Below the pieces are notes generated by a model. That model ran no database searches. It was not told the DNA's origin and saw only the letters and a program-made list of their open reading frames with translations. From assembly GCA_021498095.1 (NCBI GenBank), contig JAIZWK010000001.1:124001-188000 (forward strand): DNA of 64,000 nucleotides, written 5' to 3'. Source of the DNA: Candidatus Harpocratesius repetitus (GTDB taxonomy: Archaea > Asgardarchaeota > Lokiarchaeia > Sigyniarchaeales > Promethearchaeaceae). Each line of letters opens with the position of its first letter. Positions within the stretch are counted from its first letter, which is position 1. Shown in pieces: positions 8,806-18,580 of the stretch. The translations under genes were made by a program, and so were the position numbers.

Positions 8806-9634
8806 ACAAAAAACTAGAAAAATCTTAAGTTTACCTAAAGATACACAAAATATTATCACAAATTTTGAAATAGAAAACTTCAATCTTAAGTGGAATAAAA
8901 ATCCTAATATTAAAATAGAGCAAAATAAAATCAAAATCTCTTTTCAAAAGGGAAAAAAAAATATAAGTTTTCGAAAGCAAGATGAATATAAACAATATTA
9001 TAAAAGAACTTTTAATTTTATTAAAGATTTAAATATTGAATTTAACACACTAATTTTAAAACCAAAATGGCGATTGGTTATCGGTTTAGGGAATGAATCC
9101 ATATATGAAACTTCAATGACTTTGCATCATATTTATGGAATACCTTATATCTCTGGAAGTGCAATAAAAGGAGTAACTCGATCTTTTATTATAAATGAGA
9201 ATTATAATGGAAAAGAAGAAAATGCATTATTAAAAGATTCTATATTTTGTGATATTTTTGGCTGTCCAAAAAAAAGCGTGTATAAAGAGAATAGAAGAGG
9301 AAAAATTATTTTTTTTGATGCTTTCCCAATAGAAGATGTTAAATTTGAATTAGATGTAATGACCCCTCATTATCAACCATATTATTCTGATCCTTCAAAA
9401 AATCCACCAGCGGATTATTATAATCCAATTCCAATTAATTTTCTTACAATATCAAAAACTAAATTTAAATTTATAATAGGAATAAAAAAAAAAGATAATA
9501 CATTAATTAACAATAATCAATATAATGGAACAACCTTATTAAATATAACAAATGATTTTTTGATAAAAACCTTGACAGAATATGGTATTGGAGCAAAAAC
9601 TGCTGTTGGCTATGGTTTTATGGAAAAAATATAG
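8798..9634 (+). CDS. cmr6: Cmr6, type III-B Cas7-like subunit
   Basis: 278 residues from ATG 8798. A TTG at 8783 is in frame, but the ATG is preferred because GAAGGAG sits eight bases before it. TSMTLHHIYGIPYISGSAIKG is the family's GSAxKG motif, DIFGCPKK..GKIIFFDAFP and MTPHYQPYYSD..PPADYYNP are strongly conserved in Cmr6, and GIGAKTAVGYGFM is the C-terminal Gly-rich loop. Cmr6 sits near the 3' part of the crRNA between Cmr1 and the Cmr4 filament. This is the last gene of the cmr operon. CRISPR array 1 begins 72 bases downstream on the other coding strand. Confidence 0.94.
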   Translation: MNKQKTRKILSLPKDTQNIITNFEIENFNLKWNKNPNIKIEQNKIKISFQKGKKNISFRKQDEYKQYYKRTFNFIKDLNIEFNTLILKPKWRLVIGLGNESIYETSMTLHHIYGIPYISGSAIKGVTRSFIINENYNGKEENALLKDSIFCDIFGCPKKSVYKENRRGKIIFFDAFPIEDVKFELDVMTPHYQPYYSDPSKNPPADYYNPIPINFLTISKTKFKFIIGIKKKDNTLINNNQYNGTTLLNITNDFLIKTLTEYGIGAKTAVGYGFMEKI

Positions 9635-9705
9635 CCATTACTATAAGTACTATTAATTTATATTCGTTTCTTTTTCAAGTTTTAATACTTGATTAATTAT
9701 AGGTC

Positions 9706-12700
9706 ATTTCAATTATCTCTTTGATAGTTTCAAGCATGCAGGCTGTTTAAAAACATTGATACATTGTCCAGCAATCGAATTTCAATTATCTCTTTGATAG
9801 TTTCAAGCATGCAGGTTGAAGATGTTATTCAAAAATTCGGAAAAATGAATGCAATTTCAATTATCTCTTTGATAGTTTCAAGCATGCAGGTATAACCAAG
9901 CCAACTTCCACTTGCGCCGTTCACATGAATTTCAATTATCTCTTTGATAGTTTCAAGCATGCAGGTTCGGGTTGCCGTCCGTGAATTCCTTATTGAAGAA
10001 TTAGATTTCAATTATCTCTTTGATAGTTTCAAGCATGCAGGAATTTTTCATACTGTTGTTGTTCCTCTTCAGAAAGCGAATTTCAATTATCTCTTTGATA
10101 GTTTCAAGCATGCAGGCATACAAGAACAACCCATTCTGGTTATCAATATTGGATATTTCAATTATCTCTTTGATAGTTTCAAGCATGCAGGCACAATAAA
10201 AATTTTTTTCCTTTAAAATTTTTTTATCATTTCAATTATCTCTTTGATAGTTTCAAGCATGCAGGCGTTCTTTGAATTTAAGCGTGATAGCAACCACTAC
10301 CAATTTCAATTATCTCTTTGATAGTTTCAAGCATGCAGGCTCCATGTCTTTGACCAGCGTGTCAAATTCCAGCGCGAATTTCAATTATCTCTTTGATAGT
10401 TTCAAGCATGCAGGTTGTTATTGTTGTTAATCCATGTTAACACTCGAAAGTATTTCAATTATCTCTTTGATAGTTTCAAGCATGCAGGGAGATATGTCTT
10501 TTGGAGATATGCATCAAGATTGGCGAAATTTCAATTATCTCTTTGATAGTTTCAAGCATGCAGGGATTTTTTAGCCAATTAATTTCACCTCGATTATTTT
10601 GAATTTCAATTATCTCTTTGATAGTTTCAAGCATGCAGGCAAGACGAACTTACATATAATGAACTAAATCAAATAGAATTTCAATTATCTCTTTGATAGT
10701 TTCAAGCATGCAGGTTTACAACGAATAAAATGGGATTATTTGTTGTGCTAACATTTCAATTATCTCTTTGATAGTTTCAAGCATGCAGGATTATTGCCAC
10801 CGATGCCACGTGGCATCCGCCGTTGAAATTTCAATTATCTCTTTGATAGTTTCAAGCATGCAGGGCACCGGTTGTAAATGAGAAAGAAGATCTTGTTAAA
10901 CTATTTCAATTATCTCTTTGATAGTTTCAAGCATGCAGGTAATTTTTTTAACTTAAAAAGGTGAAATGAATGAAAGAATTTCAATTATCTCTTTGATAGT
11001 TTCAAGCATGCAGGCTTTGCACAGTATAAATTGTAGAAGTTAGTAAGTTATATTTCAATTATCTCTTTGATAGTTTCAAGCATGCAGGTGTAGATGCATC
11101 CTATAAGGAAGAAATCGAACAATTGAATTTCAATTATCTCTTTGATAGTTTCAAGCATGCAGGTGGAAAAGATGGGGAGATGAAACTTGACGGTATAGAA
11201 TATTTCAATTATCTCTTTGATAGTTTCAAGCATGCAGGGAAGAATGAAAAAATTGATGGATACAAGCAGCAGGATTAATTTCAATTATCTCTTTGATAGT
11301 TTCAAGCATGCAGGCAAAATTTCATTTTCATGTTTCTTATGACCAGATAGAATTTCAATTATCTCTTTGATAGTTTCAAGCATGCAGGATAAGTTCCACG
11401 AATGTATTCATCCAGAAGCGCTTTGATTTCAATTATCTCTTTGATAGTTTCAAGCATGCAGGGTTTTAGAAGATATTTTTTGTAGAAATTCTGTTTTGTT
11501 ATTTCAATTATCTCTTTGATAGTTTCAAGCATGCAGGATGATATGTATGGTCGGAACATAGATGTTCCATCTCAAATTTCAATTATCTCTTTGATAGTTT
11601 CAAGCATGCAGGAAATGCCCACTCGAACAAGATGAGGCGTTTAAGAATAATTTCAATTATCTCTTTGATAGTTTCAAGCATGCAGGCAAAATTTCATTTT
11701 CATGTTTCTTATGACCAGATAGAATTTCAATTATCTCTTTGATAGTTTCAAGCATGCAGGATAAGTTCCACGAATGTATTCATCCAGAAGCGCTTTGATT
11801 TCAATTATCTCTTTGATAGTTTCAAGCATGCAGGGTTTTAGAAGATATTTTTTGTAGAAATTCTGTTTTGTTATTTCAATTATCTCTTTGATAGTTTCAA
11901 GCATGCAGGATGATATGTATGGTCGGAACATAGATGTTCCATCTCAAATTTCAATTATCTCTTTGATAGTTTCAAGCATGCAGGAAATGCCCACTCGAAC
12001 AAGATGAGGCGTTTAAGAATAATTTCAATTATCTCTTTGATAGTTTCAAGCATGCAGGAATTCTTTCAGCTTTATTAACTCAAGCTTGAATTCAATATTT
12101 CAATTATCTCTTTGATAGTTTCAAGCATGCAGGGAAATGCCCACTCGAACAAGATGAGGCGTTTAAGAATAATTTCAATTATCTCTTTGATAGTTTCAAG
12201 CATGCAGGATTTACGATCTCGTGTTCACCGATAAAGTGGAGGAAAATTTCAATTATCTCTTTGATAGTTTCAAGCATGCAGGTCAGGAAGGTGTGTGCAC
12301 TCTTTTTTCTCTTCATAATAATTTCAATTATCTCTTTGATAGTTTCAAGCATGCAGGATGATGATTTCATAAAACTAACGTATAATGATTTTATCAATTT
12401 CAATTATCTCTTTGATAGTTTCAAGCATGCAGGGACTGGGATGATCTGATGGACGCCTGGTCCGAAGATTAATTTCAATTATCTCTTTGATAGTTTCAAG
12501 CATGCAGGTGACAGTAATGTAGTTTCCCACAAATAATCGCCGGAAAATTTCAATTATCTCTTTGATAGTTTCAAGCATGCAGGTGATGGCAAATACAGCA
12601 ATAACAGACCTTACTACTGAAATTTCAATTATCTCTTTGATAGTTTCAAGCATGCAGGCTCTCGGCCCCCACCCGGATGTAAACAACCCAATCATCATTT

Positions 12701-13630
12701 CAATTATCTCTTTGATAGTTTCAAGCATGCAGGAGCCCAACCGGATCTTCGGTGAGGTAGATATCCACGTGATTTCAATTATCTCTTTGATAGTTTCAAG
12801 CATGCAGGTATTAAAAGCCGAACATGTTCATAAACAAGAAGTATTATTTCAATTATCTCTTTGATAGTTTCAAGCATGCAGGATAAGAATCTTGATCAGC
12901 TTGGCTTGTGTGATTTTACATTTCAATTATCTCTTTGATAGTTTCAAGCATGCAGGTTTTCCTTCAGTAGCGGAAATTGCTACAGGTGATGAATTTCAAT
13001 TATCTCTTTGATAGTTTCAAGCATGCAGGTATTTGAAGGCTCAAGAGGAAGAGTTTGGGCTGGCTAAATTTCAATTATCTCTTTGATAGTTTCAAGCATG
13101 CAGGGTTGTTTTATCCCATGCAGTAGTGCTCCGTTTATGAATATTTCAATTATCTCTTTGATAGTTTCAAGCATGCAGGTGAAGTTTAATTTAGAGATAA
13201 GGCTTAGCGGGAGATTACATTTCAATTATCTCTTTGATAGTTTCAAGCATGCAGGGCCGATTCGGATGGTAATTATGCAGCCAACCCGAACGTATTTCAA
13301 TTATCTCTTTGATAGTTTCAAGCATGCAGGAGAATATATTACAAATCTTAAAAGTCCAAGGTTGAAAAATTTCAATTATCTCTTTGATAGTTTCAAGCAT
13401 GCAGGTACATAACGAATAAAATGGGATTATTTGTTGTGCTAACATTTCAATTATCTCTTTGATAGTTTCAAGCATGCAGGGCAAATAGTCTTCAATATAG
13501 TTGATCACTCCTTCAAAAATTTCAATTATCTCTTTGATAGTTTCAAGCATGCAGGGATACAGATACTGGAGATATGGATTATAAAGTTGCGATATTTCAA
13601 TTATCTCTTTGATAGTTTCAAGCATGCAGG
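9706..13630 (-). CRISPR. CRISPR array 1, 53 repeats / 52 spacers (hand count)
   Basis: Perfect 37-base repeats, given on the plus strand as ATTTCAATTATC...CAAGCATGCAGG, alternate with 36-39 base spacers. The reverse complement ends in ATTGAAAT, the usual 8-base 5' tag of type I-B and III crRNAs, so transcription is read leftward and the leader is placed at 13631 onward. The repeat differs from that of array 2 at one base (position 31, A here, T there). Five consecutive units are duplicated in tandem (11315-12058), one of their spacers occurs a third time near 12134, and spacers at about 10715 and 13406 are near-copies. All repeats that I read are intact, including the trailer-end one next to cmr6. 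Confidence 0.98.
11315..12058. repeat. Tandem duplication of five spacer-repeat units (2 x 372 bases)
   Basis: The block 11315-11686 (spacers beginning CAAAATTTCATT, ATAAGTTCCACG, GTTTTAGAAGAT, ATGATATGTATG and AAATGCCCACTC, each with its repeat) recurs base for base at 11687-12058. This is what unequal crossing-over between repeats gives. The fifth spacer is found again at about 12134 with one extra G at its left end. An assembly artefact cannot be excluded from sequence alone. Confidence 0.95.
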
Positions 13631-14080
13631 TGTTCCTAAAAACGCATAGAACTTAAAATATAGAAGTTCATTTGCAAACACCTACAATAATTAATATCGA
13701 AAACATTTATAAATTTATTCATCCAGCCTAAAATCATGCGGTTAATCTGCAATATCACCTCAAAATAAAAAAATTTATACATTTTAGCCTATTCAACCCT
13801 GTTTTTACCAAATCTTAAAATGAATTTAAATAAATCAAAATTCGTTCATCATAATTTCATATATAGCTTTTTAAAGATGAACGAAAATTGATCTTCAAGC
13901 AGAAGAAAGTAAATAATTTTTAAGGCATCAAAATTGAGTAAAAATCTTAACTCACCAATGTTCTATCCGAACAGATTATTTTGGCAGAAATATTAAGAAT
14001 ATGTCAAAAATTGCAAAACCATTAGAATAATTCTAATACAAATTCCAATGTCAAAAATTCATATGAACGGAAAAGAAAAT
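13631..14080 (-). promoter_or_regulatory. Leader of CRISPR array 1
   Basis: AT-rich non-coding DNA abutting the right-hand repeat. It shares ordered blocks with the region right of array 2: AACACCTACAATAATTAAT (about 13677, versus AACACCTACACTAATTAAT near 50791), TGAATTTAAATAAA..TTCGTTCA, and TTCTAATACAAATTCCAA (14030, versus 51147). An AT-rich TATA-like stretch (ATTTATAAATTTAT, 13706-13719) lies where a leftward promoter for the array would be expected. Collinear conservation between the two loci, with the array repeat as the left boundary in both, identifies this as the leader. Confidence 0.85.
13841..13885. promoter_or_regulatory. Inverted repeat in leader 1
   Basis: TTCGTTCATC at 13841-13850 is matched by its exact reverse complement GATGAACGAA at 13876-13885, with a 25-base loop. 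Leader 2 keeps the core CGTTCA..TGAACG at 50958-50963 and 50993-50998. A site conserved in both leaders suggests binding by a dimeric protein in transcription or in leader-directed spacer integration. Confidence 0.7.
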
Positions 14081-14776
14081 GACCAAATAAAAGTTTATAA
14101 AGGAAAAATATATTTTTTTTATAATTAATCCTTAAACAAAAATCAACAATTTACAGGGGTTTATTATGAAATATATGACTGTAAATCTTGATTCCAGTTT
14201 GCAGTTGGACAATTACATCAAAAGTTGTGTCTCTTTTCTTATGAAATGTATAATTGTAAATTCTGATTCAGATCTCATATTTAAATAGAATAATTCCTGG
14301 ATGGATAAGGAGATTTAGTCTTGAAATAAGAATTTAGATGGATTTTTGAAAATTTAATCAAATATAAAGCGTAGTGAAAATAAGAACATTACGTAAAGTC
14401 ATGAAATTATGAAGATAGTTTTGACTACGTTTACATGAACTATAAAGTAGTGAAAATAAGAACATTGCGTAAAGTCATGAATTATAGCGACTAATTAGAG
14501 ATGTAAGGTAAAGCAGTTGCAATGAATTGTTAAAAGAGAAAATCGAACTAAATTCAAGCCGAAAAGAGAGATTAAATAATAGATTTATCATTTAGACTCA
14601 TATTGGTAAAATTATTAAGAATCTACAACACTTTGACTAAAATCATATAGAAAAATCATATAAATCGTATAGAACCCTGTAACAAGAAAAACGACCTTGA
14701 ATTCTTCTTTTCGATTTTTAAAAAAATTGGAAGTCAGATATTTCGGTTCAATCTTTCCCGTTCTTGATATTTTTAA
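14081..14776. other. Intergenic region with two pairs of direct repeats
   Basis: No gene is seen here. TATGAAATATATGACTGTAA at 14165 recurs in diverged form at 14240, 75 bases on. A 40-base element beginning TATAAAGCGTAGTGAAAATA at 14363 recurs at 14441 with a two-base deletion and one substitution. A related TAAAGCGTAGT appears at 51261 beyond leader 2, and GGACAATTACAT (14208) resembles AGACAATTGCAT (51534). The homology between the two array-flanking regions thus extends past the leaders proper. The spacing is close to one CRISPR unit, but the sequence is unrelated to the repeat. Confidence 0.65.
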
Positions 14777-16666
14777 CTAAGGGTATAATAATTTTAACAC
14801 TTTGATTTCTCCTTTATGAAAAAGATATTCCCGCAATATTGTTATTTTTTTTCTCAAGATTTTAAATTGTTCATCATTTGCATGATTTTGAAAGGTATAT
14901 TTCCTGTAGGCATCAATCTGGTTAAAAATTCTGCATTTTGGATTGAATTGTAAAGGAATTCTTTTATTTAATATACCGTTTAAGTTCGTATAATGCTCAA
15001 TTGTAGTAGGATCATTTTTAACAAAATTCCACGTTATTTCATCATTTTTATTAAGATATAATGCAAAAACCATAAGATTTTTTGGATCCATAGCCAATAA
15101 TGGAAATATATCCGATAAAGGTTTTTTTGAAATTTCATTTGGATAGGTAATGATTAAAGATGGTTGTGATAAAGCTTCATAAGACGTTCTGATATTATTC
15201 AGAGGTTGAATTTGCCAGGATTGAAATGGATTACGCTTATTTATGATTTGGCTTTTTGTAGTATTGTCTAAATCATCATAACAAAGGCTTAATTGACTAA
15301 AACAGTCCAAAATATCAGGATCGATATAAATTGGAACAGGGAATTTTGTATTTCTGTTTTTTTGATAGAATTTCATAAAGATAATTGGCGAATATGTATG
15401 TTCATCTGTAGAAATTATAACGGTTCCACCTTGCTGCCATGTTTTTACCGATTCTTGATAAAGATTTTCCAGTTGATCTTCTAAAGAATGAATTTTTCTC
15501 TGTTCGCGAGCACCATCTAATATTGCAAAATCAATAACTTTGGGAAATTTTCTCAAAGTCTCACTGAAACTTTCAATTGGAGGGATTACATCAAGGCAAA
15601 AATCAGAGGTGTATAAAAATCTCCAATGCGAACGTTTTCGAAATTCTTTGTGAGTCTTAACGAAATTTTTTGAAAGTTGGATGCTAAATAAAGTAGAAAT
15701 CGCCCCAACCATATGCCCTGCGCTAAAAAATTGGACTTTAACATTATTTGAAATGTTTATAGAATCTCTGAATGAAACAGGATAAATTTTCTTAATGAAT
15801 TTATCTTTAAGAGATTTCTCGTGAAGAATTGCGTTTAATATAGTTAAAGCGGAATATTTTGTACAGAAGATGTATTCGATTTTTTCATAGACTTTCTTCT
15901 CTTTAAGCATCCAAACTAATCCTGCGGTGTGATCCTTATGAACATGTGAAATAATTAACCAATTAGGAGGATTTAGAAGGAGATAATTTTTTAGCTTGTT
16001 AAGTTTATTTTCTACTTCATTAATTTGGTTATTATTGGTGCTAATTGTGTTGCTCACTTTGCTTGAATCAACTTCAGTATTTTTATCAAAAAGATGGTTG
16101 GGATTAAATGTAAAACCGCAATCCATCAAAATTCTTTTTTCTTTAACTTGTAATTCAAATGCATGCATCCAAGAACAATCAACCAATAATTGAATTTGAA
16201 TATCATCTGGTGTTATATCAAGATTACTGCCGTTTTTTATCAAAGGTTGTATTTTTCTATTTTTATTTTGACTGATTTTTTCTTTTAAATGAGTTAATTT
16301 TTTGGATTTGATGTTGATGTAGTTTACTCCTGTAATATAATAGTACCATCCCGATTTCAAGCTTGCTAAGGTGGTTTTTTCCTTTAATAATATTGAATTG
16401 CCTTCAACTCGAAGAATTAGCATGTTATTATCTGGATCTTGGCTGATTTCTTTAATTTGAATTAAAAGCGAATGTGGACAAAGCAATAAAAACTCAATTA
16501 GTGCTTCTTGAGCTCTTCTGTATGGCATAATTTGGTATTTTTCAAGCAATTCTTCTATTTCAGAATATCCTTTAGGTTTATAGGCGCCATAATCGGACAT
16601 TTTTATTTTAAAAACTATTCCTTTAAACTCAACTTCAACAGTTTCATCTTTTATTTCATCGAGCAC
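14777..16666 (-). CDS. Metallo-beta-lactamase-fold nuclease-like protein (CPSF/beta-CASP-type)
   Basis: 629 residues from a GTG at 16666-16664, with AAGAGGAT upstream. The catalytic core shows IISHVHKDHTAGL near 239-250 (HxHxDH), FFSAGHMVGAIST near 313-325 (motif 3 His), and FLYTSDFCLDVIPP near 349-362 (motif 4 Asp). The order and spacing follow the CPSF73/RNase J type, and the following GTVIISTDEHTYSP may begin a beta-CASP-like insert. Residues 1-150 form an N-terminal extension of unknown role. It may process RNA or DNA ends. It is not a recognised Cas family, but it sits between leader 1 and a CARF-HEPN gene, is divergent from the latter, and has a fold-mate in the adaptation module at 59364. 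Fold call strong, function unknown. Confidence 0.72.
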   Translation of the reverse strand: MLDEIKDETVEVEFKGIVFKIKMSDYGAYKPKGYSEIEELLEKYQIMPYRRAQEALIEFLLLCPHSLLIQIKEISQDPDNNMLILRVEGNSILLKEKTTLASLKSGWYYYITGVNYINIKSKKLTHLKEKISQNKNRKIQPLIKNGSNLDITPDDIQIQLLVDCSWMHAFELQVKEKRILMDCGFTFNPNHLFDKNTEVDSSKVSNTISTNNNQINEVENKLNKLKNYLLLNPPNWLIISHVHKDHTAGLVWMLKEKKVYEKIEYIFCTKYSALTILNAILHEKSLKDKFIKKIYPVSFRDSINISNNVKVQFFSAGHMVGAISTLFSIQLSKNFVKTHKEFRKRSHWRFLYTSDFCLDVIPPIESFSETLRKFPKVIDFAILDGAREQRKIHSLEDQLENLYQESVKTWQQGGTVIISTDEHTYSPIIFMKFYQKNRNTKFPVPIYIDPDILDCFSQLSLCYDDLDNTTKSQIINKRNPFQSWQIQPLNNIRTSYEALSQPSLIITYPNEISKKPLSDIFPLLAMDPKNLMVFALYLNKNDEITWNFVKNDPTTIEHYTNLNGILNKRIPLQFNPKCRIFNQIDAYRKYTFQNHANDEQFKILRKKITILREYLFHKGEIKVLKLLYP

Positions 16667-16990
16667 TTTTTTATCCTCTTGATATTTTATTTTTCTGGAA
16701 AATTAAAATCAGTATAACAATTAACAAATAGAAATAGTTGATTGAAGACTTAAGAATTTTCATCTTCTTATTATCTGATATTTATTTATCAGGATTTTTC
16801 TTTTATTCTTTGAATACAGACATCCATATCATCTGTTTTTTTTTTAATTTCTTACATTTTTTTACACTTTTTGGTTGAGTTCATATAACTCAACTAAATT
16901 TTTATATTAAAAAATTATAAATGAAATATTGTTCAGTAAATAGGATAATCAAAAATTATATTTACAATTAAGATTAAAGATGTGAAAAAA
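16667..16990. promoter_or_regulatory. Divergent intergenic region between the MBL and CARF-HEPN genes
   Basis: 324 bases, very AT-rich, between two genes transcribed apart. A TATA-like stretch TTTTTATATTAAAAAATTAT (about 16898-16917) lies some 80 bases before the CARF-HEPN start. Both promoters must lie here. No clear operator or terminator was seen. Confidence 0.5.
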
Positions 16991-18469
16991 ATGAGTAATT
17001 CAGAAGAAATATGGGAAAATTATAGAGATTTTCTTAAAACAAATCCAAATAAAGAAAAAAAAATGAAATATGAATCTGAAAATTTATGGCCTTTAACAAA
17101 AGAAAGTTTGAAAAAAAAGTTATCAGGAGATATTTTAGCGAGATCAAGGGCAATTATTATCTCGGTTGGTTTTTCCCCCGAACCTATCGCAGCAACTTTA
17201 AGTGTCTTGAAACCAGATTATGCTGTTTTAATTCATACAAAAGAGTCAGAAAAAGTTATTGATCAAATAATGGATTTATCAAATTTTCCGATTAGTAAAA
17301 TCAAAAAGATGATCTCTAAAAAGGATTCTCCAATATCACTTTATGATACATACCATCAAGCCTTATTTCTTTTAATAGAAAGAGGATTTAATATTAACCA
17401 AATAGCAATTGATCCTACAGGAGGAACAAAAATAATGCCTTTTATTGGGGGAATTTTAGCTCAGAATTTTAACCTAAATCTTATCTATGTAAGTAACAAC
17501 CAATATGACGATCAGATAAGGCGCCCTGTAGCAGGTACTGAATATTTTGTATATCAACCAAAATTAGTTGAGACGTTTCCTGAAGGTGTTTTCAATACTT
17601 CAATTGAACTCATAAAAACAAAACATTTTGCATCCGCATTTTCACTCTTAAAAAATTATTGCGAAAAATATAACCCAATCCATCAAATAATTCTTAAAAC
17701 TGTTGATGGTTTATCCAAATGGGACAGTTATGATTATAAACAAGCATCTGAACAATTTCATCAAGTTTCTACGTTAACGAGTAATATAGATATAACAAAG
17801 ATAAAGGATTTTATCCCAATCTTGAATAATTGGGAAAAATTTTTAGAGAAACAAAAAAGTGAAGAATTACTGCAGGTTGTTGATATTTTTGGTCGAGCTC
17901 AAAGGTTATTTCAAAAAGCGAACATTATTGAATCTATAATAACTGCTTACATGGCTCTTGAAAAACTGGGAGAAAAAATTGCAAAAGATATTGGTTTTTC
18001 CTCAAGAGAACCTGATTTTACCCAACTAAAACCCACTCAAATTGGAAATTCACTTTTTGGAGAACAAATTCAAGTCTACAACAATAAGGAAAAAATTCTT
18101 TCAAAATGCCGACAAATATTTAAAGATTTTGAGTTCAAAGGAAAAAATCTTGGGTTAAGCGATAAAATGTGTGTAATATCATGTTATTTTCCAGAAATTG
18201 GAAAAGAATATTTAGGACCGCTGAGATCAGCAGTAAAATTAAGAAATGATATCGTTCATAAATTGAAAACTCCTTCTCTCCAAGATTCTGAAAAATTATT
18301 TCAATGTATCAAAGATTTAATTATCATTGCAATAGATAAATACTATAAAGGTGAAGAATGCAATTTTATTAAGACGATTCTCTTGAAAAATCCAATTAGT
18401 GATGAATCGATCAATATATTTATAGATTGGTCAAAAAGAATGAATCTTTTTGTTCAAAAAATAATATGA
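16991..18469 (+). CDS. CARF-HEPN ribonuclease, TIGR02710/Csm6-like
   Basis: 492 residues from ATG 16991. A GTG nine bases upstream is in frame, but GTGAAAAAAATG fits a ribosome site before the ATG. The N-terminal half is a CARF domain: AIIISVGFSPEPIAATL near 50-66 and AIDPTGGTKIMPFIGGIL near 138-155, the classic D-x-TGGTK ligand loop. The C-terminal half is helical and ends with LRNDIVHKLK, R418-x4-H423, the HEPN ribonuclease motif. Such proteins degrade RNA when cyclic oligoadenylate binds the CARF domain. It stands alone between the MBL gene and the I-B operon, not inside a type III operon, so it may serve both Cas10 complexes. Confidence 0.85.
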   Translation: MSNSEEIWENYRDFLKTNPNKEKKMKYESENLWPLTKESLKKKLSGDILARSRAIIISVGFSPEPIAATLSVLKPDYAVLIHTKESEKVIDQIMDLSNFPISKIKKMISKKDSPISLYDTYHQALFLLIERGFNINQIAIDPTGGTKIMPFIGGILAQNFNLNLIYVSNNQYDDQIRRPVAGTEYFVYQPKLVETFPEGVFNTSIELIKTKHFASAFSLLKNYCEKYNPIHQIILKTVDGLSKWDSYDYKQASEQFHQVSTLTSNIDITKIKDFIPILNNWEKFLEKQKSEELLQVVDIFGRAQRLFQKANIIESIITAYMALEKLGEKIAKDIGFSSREPDFTQLKPTQIGNSLFGEQIQVYNNKEKILSKCRQIFKDFEFKGKNLGLSDKMCVISCYFPEIGKEYLGPLRSAVKLRNDIVHKLKTPSLQDSEKLFQCIKDLIIIAIDKYYKGEECNFIKTILLKNPISDESINIFIDWSKRMNLFVQKII

Positions 18470-18580
18470 CAGCAAATAACGCGATACTTTCTCGATTTTT
18501 TTATTCAAAAAAAGAATTCATAAATAATAACTTGAAAATGAATTAAAACAATAAAAAATATCTATTTTTAAATGTTGAAC

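Noticed and set aside
9829..13625. Many open frames of 60-142 codons on both strands inside array 1 (repeating CMLETIKEIIEI or ISIISLIVSSMQ).
   Set aside because: They are translations of the CRISPR repeat, which has no stop in some frames. The peptides repeat exactly with each unit.
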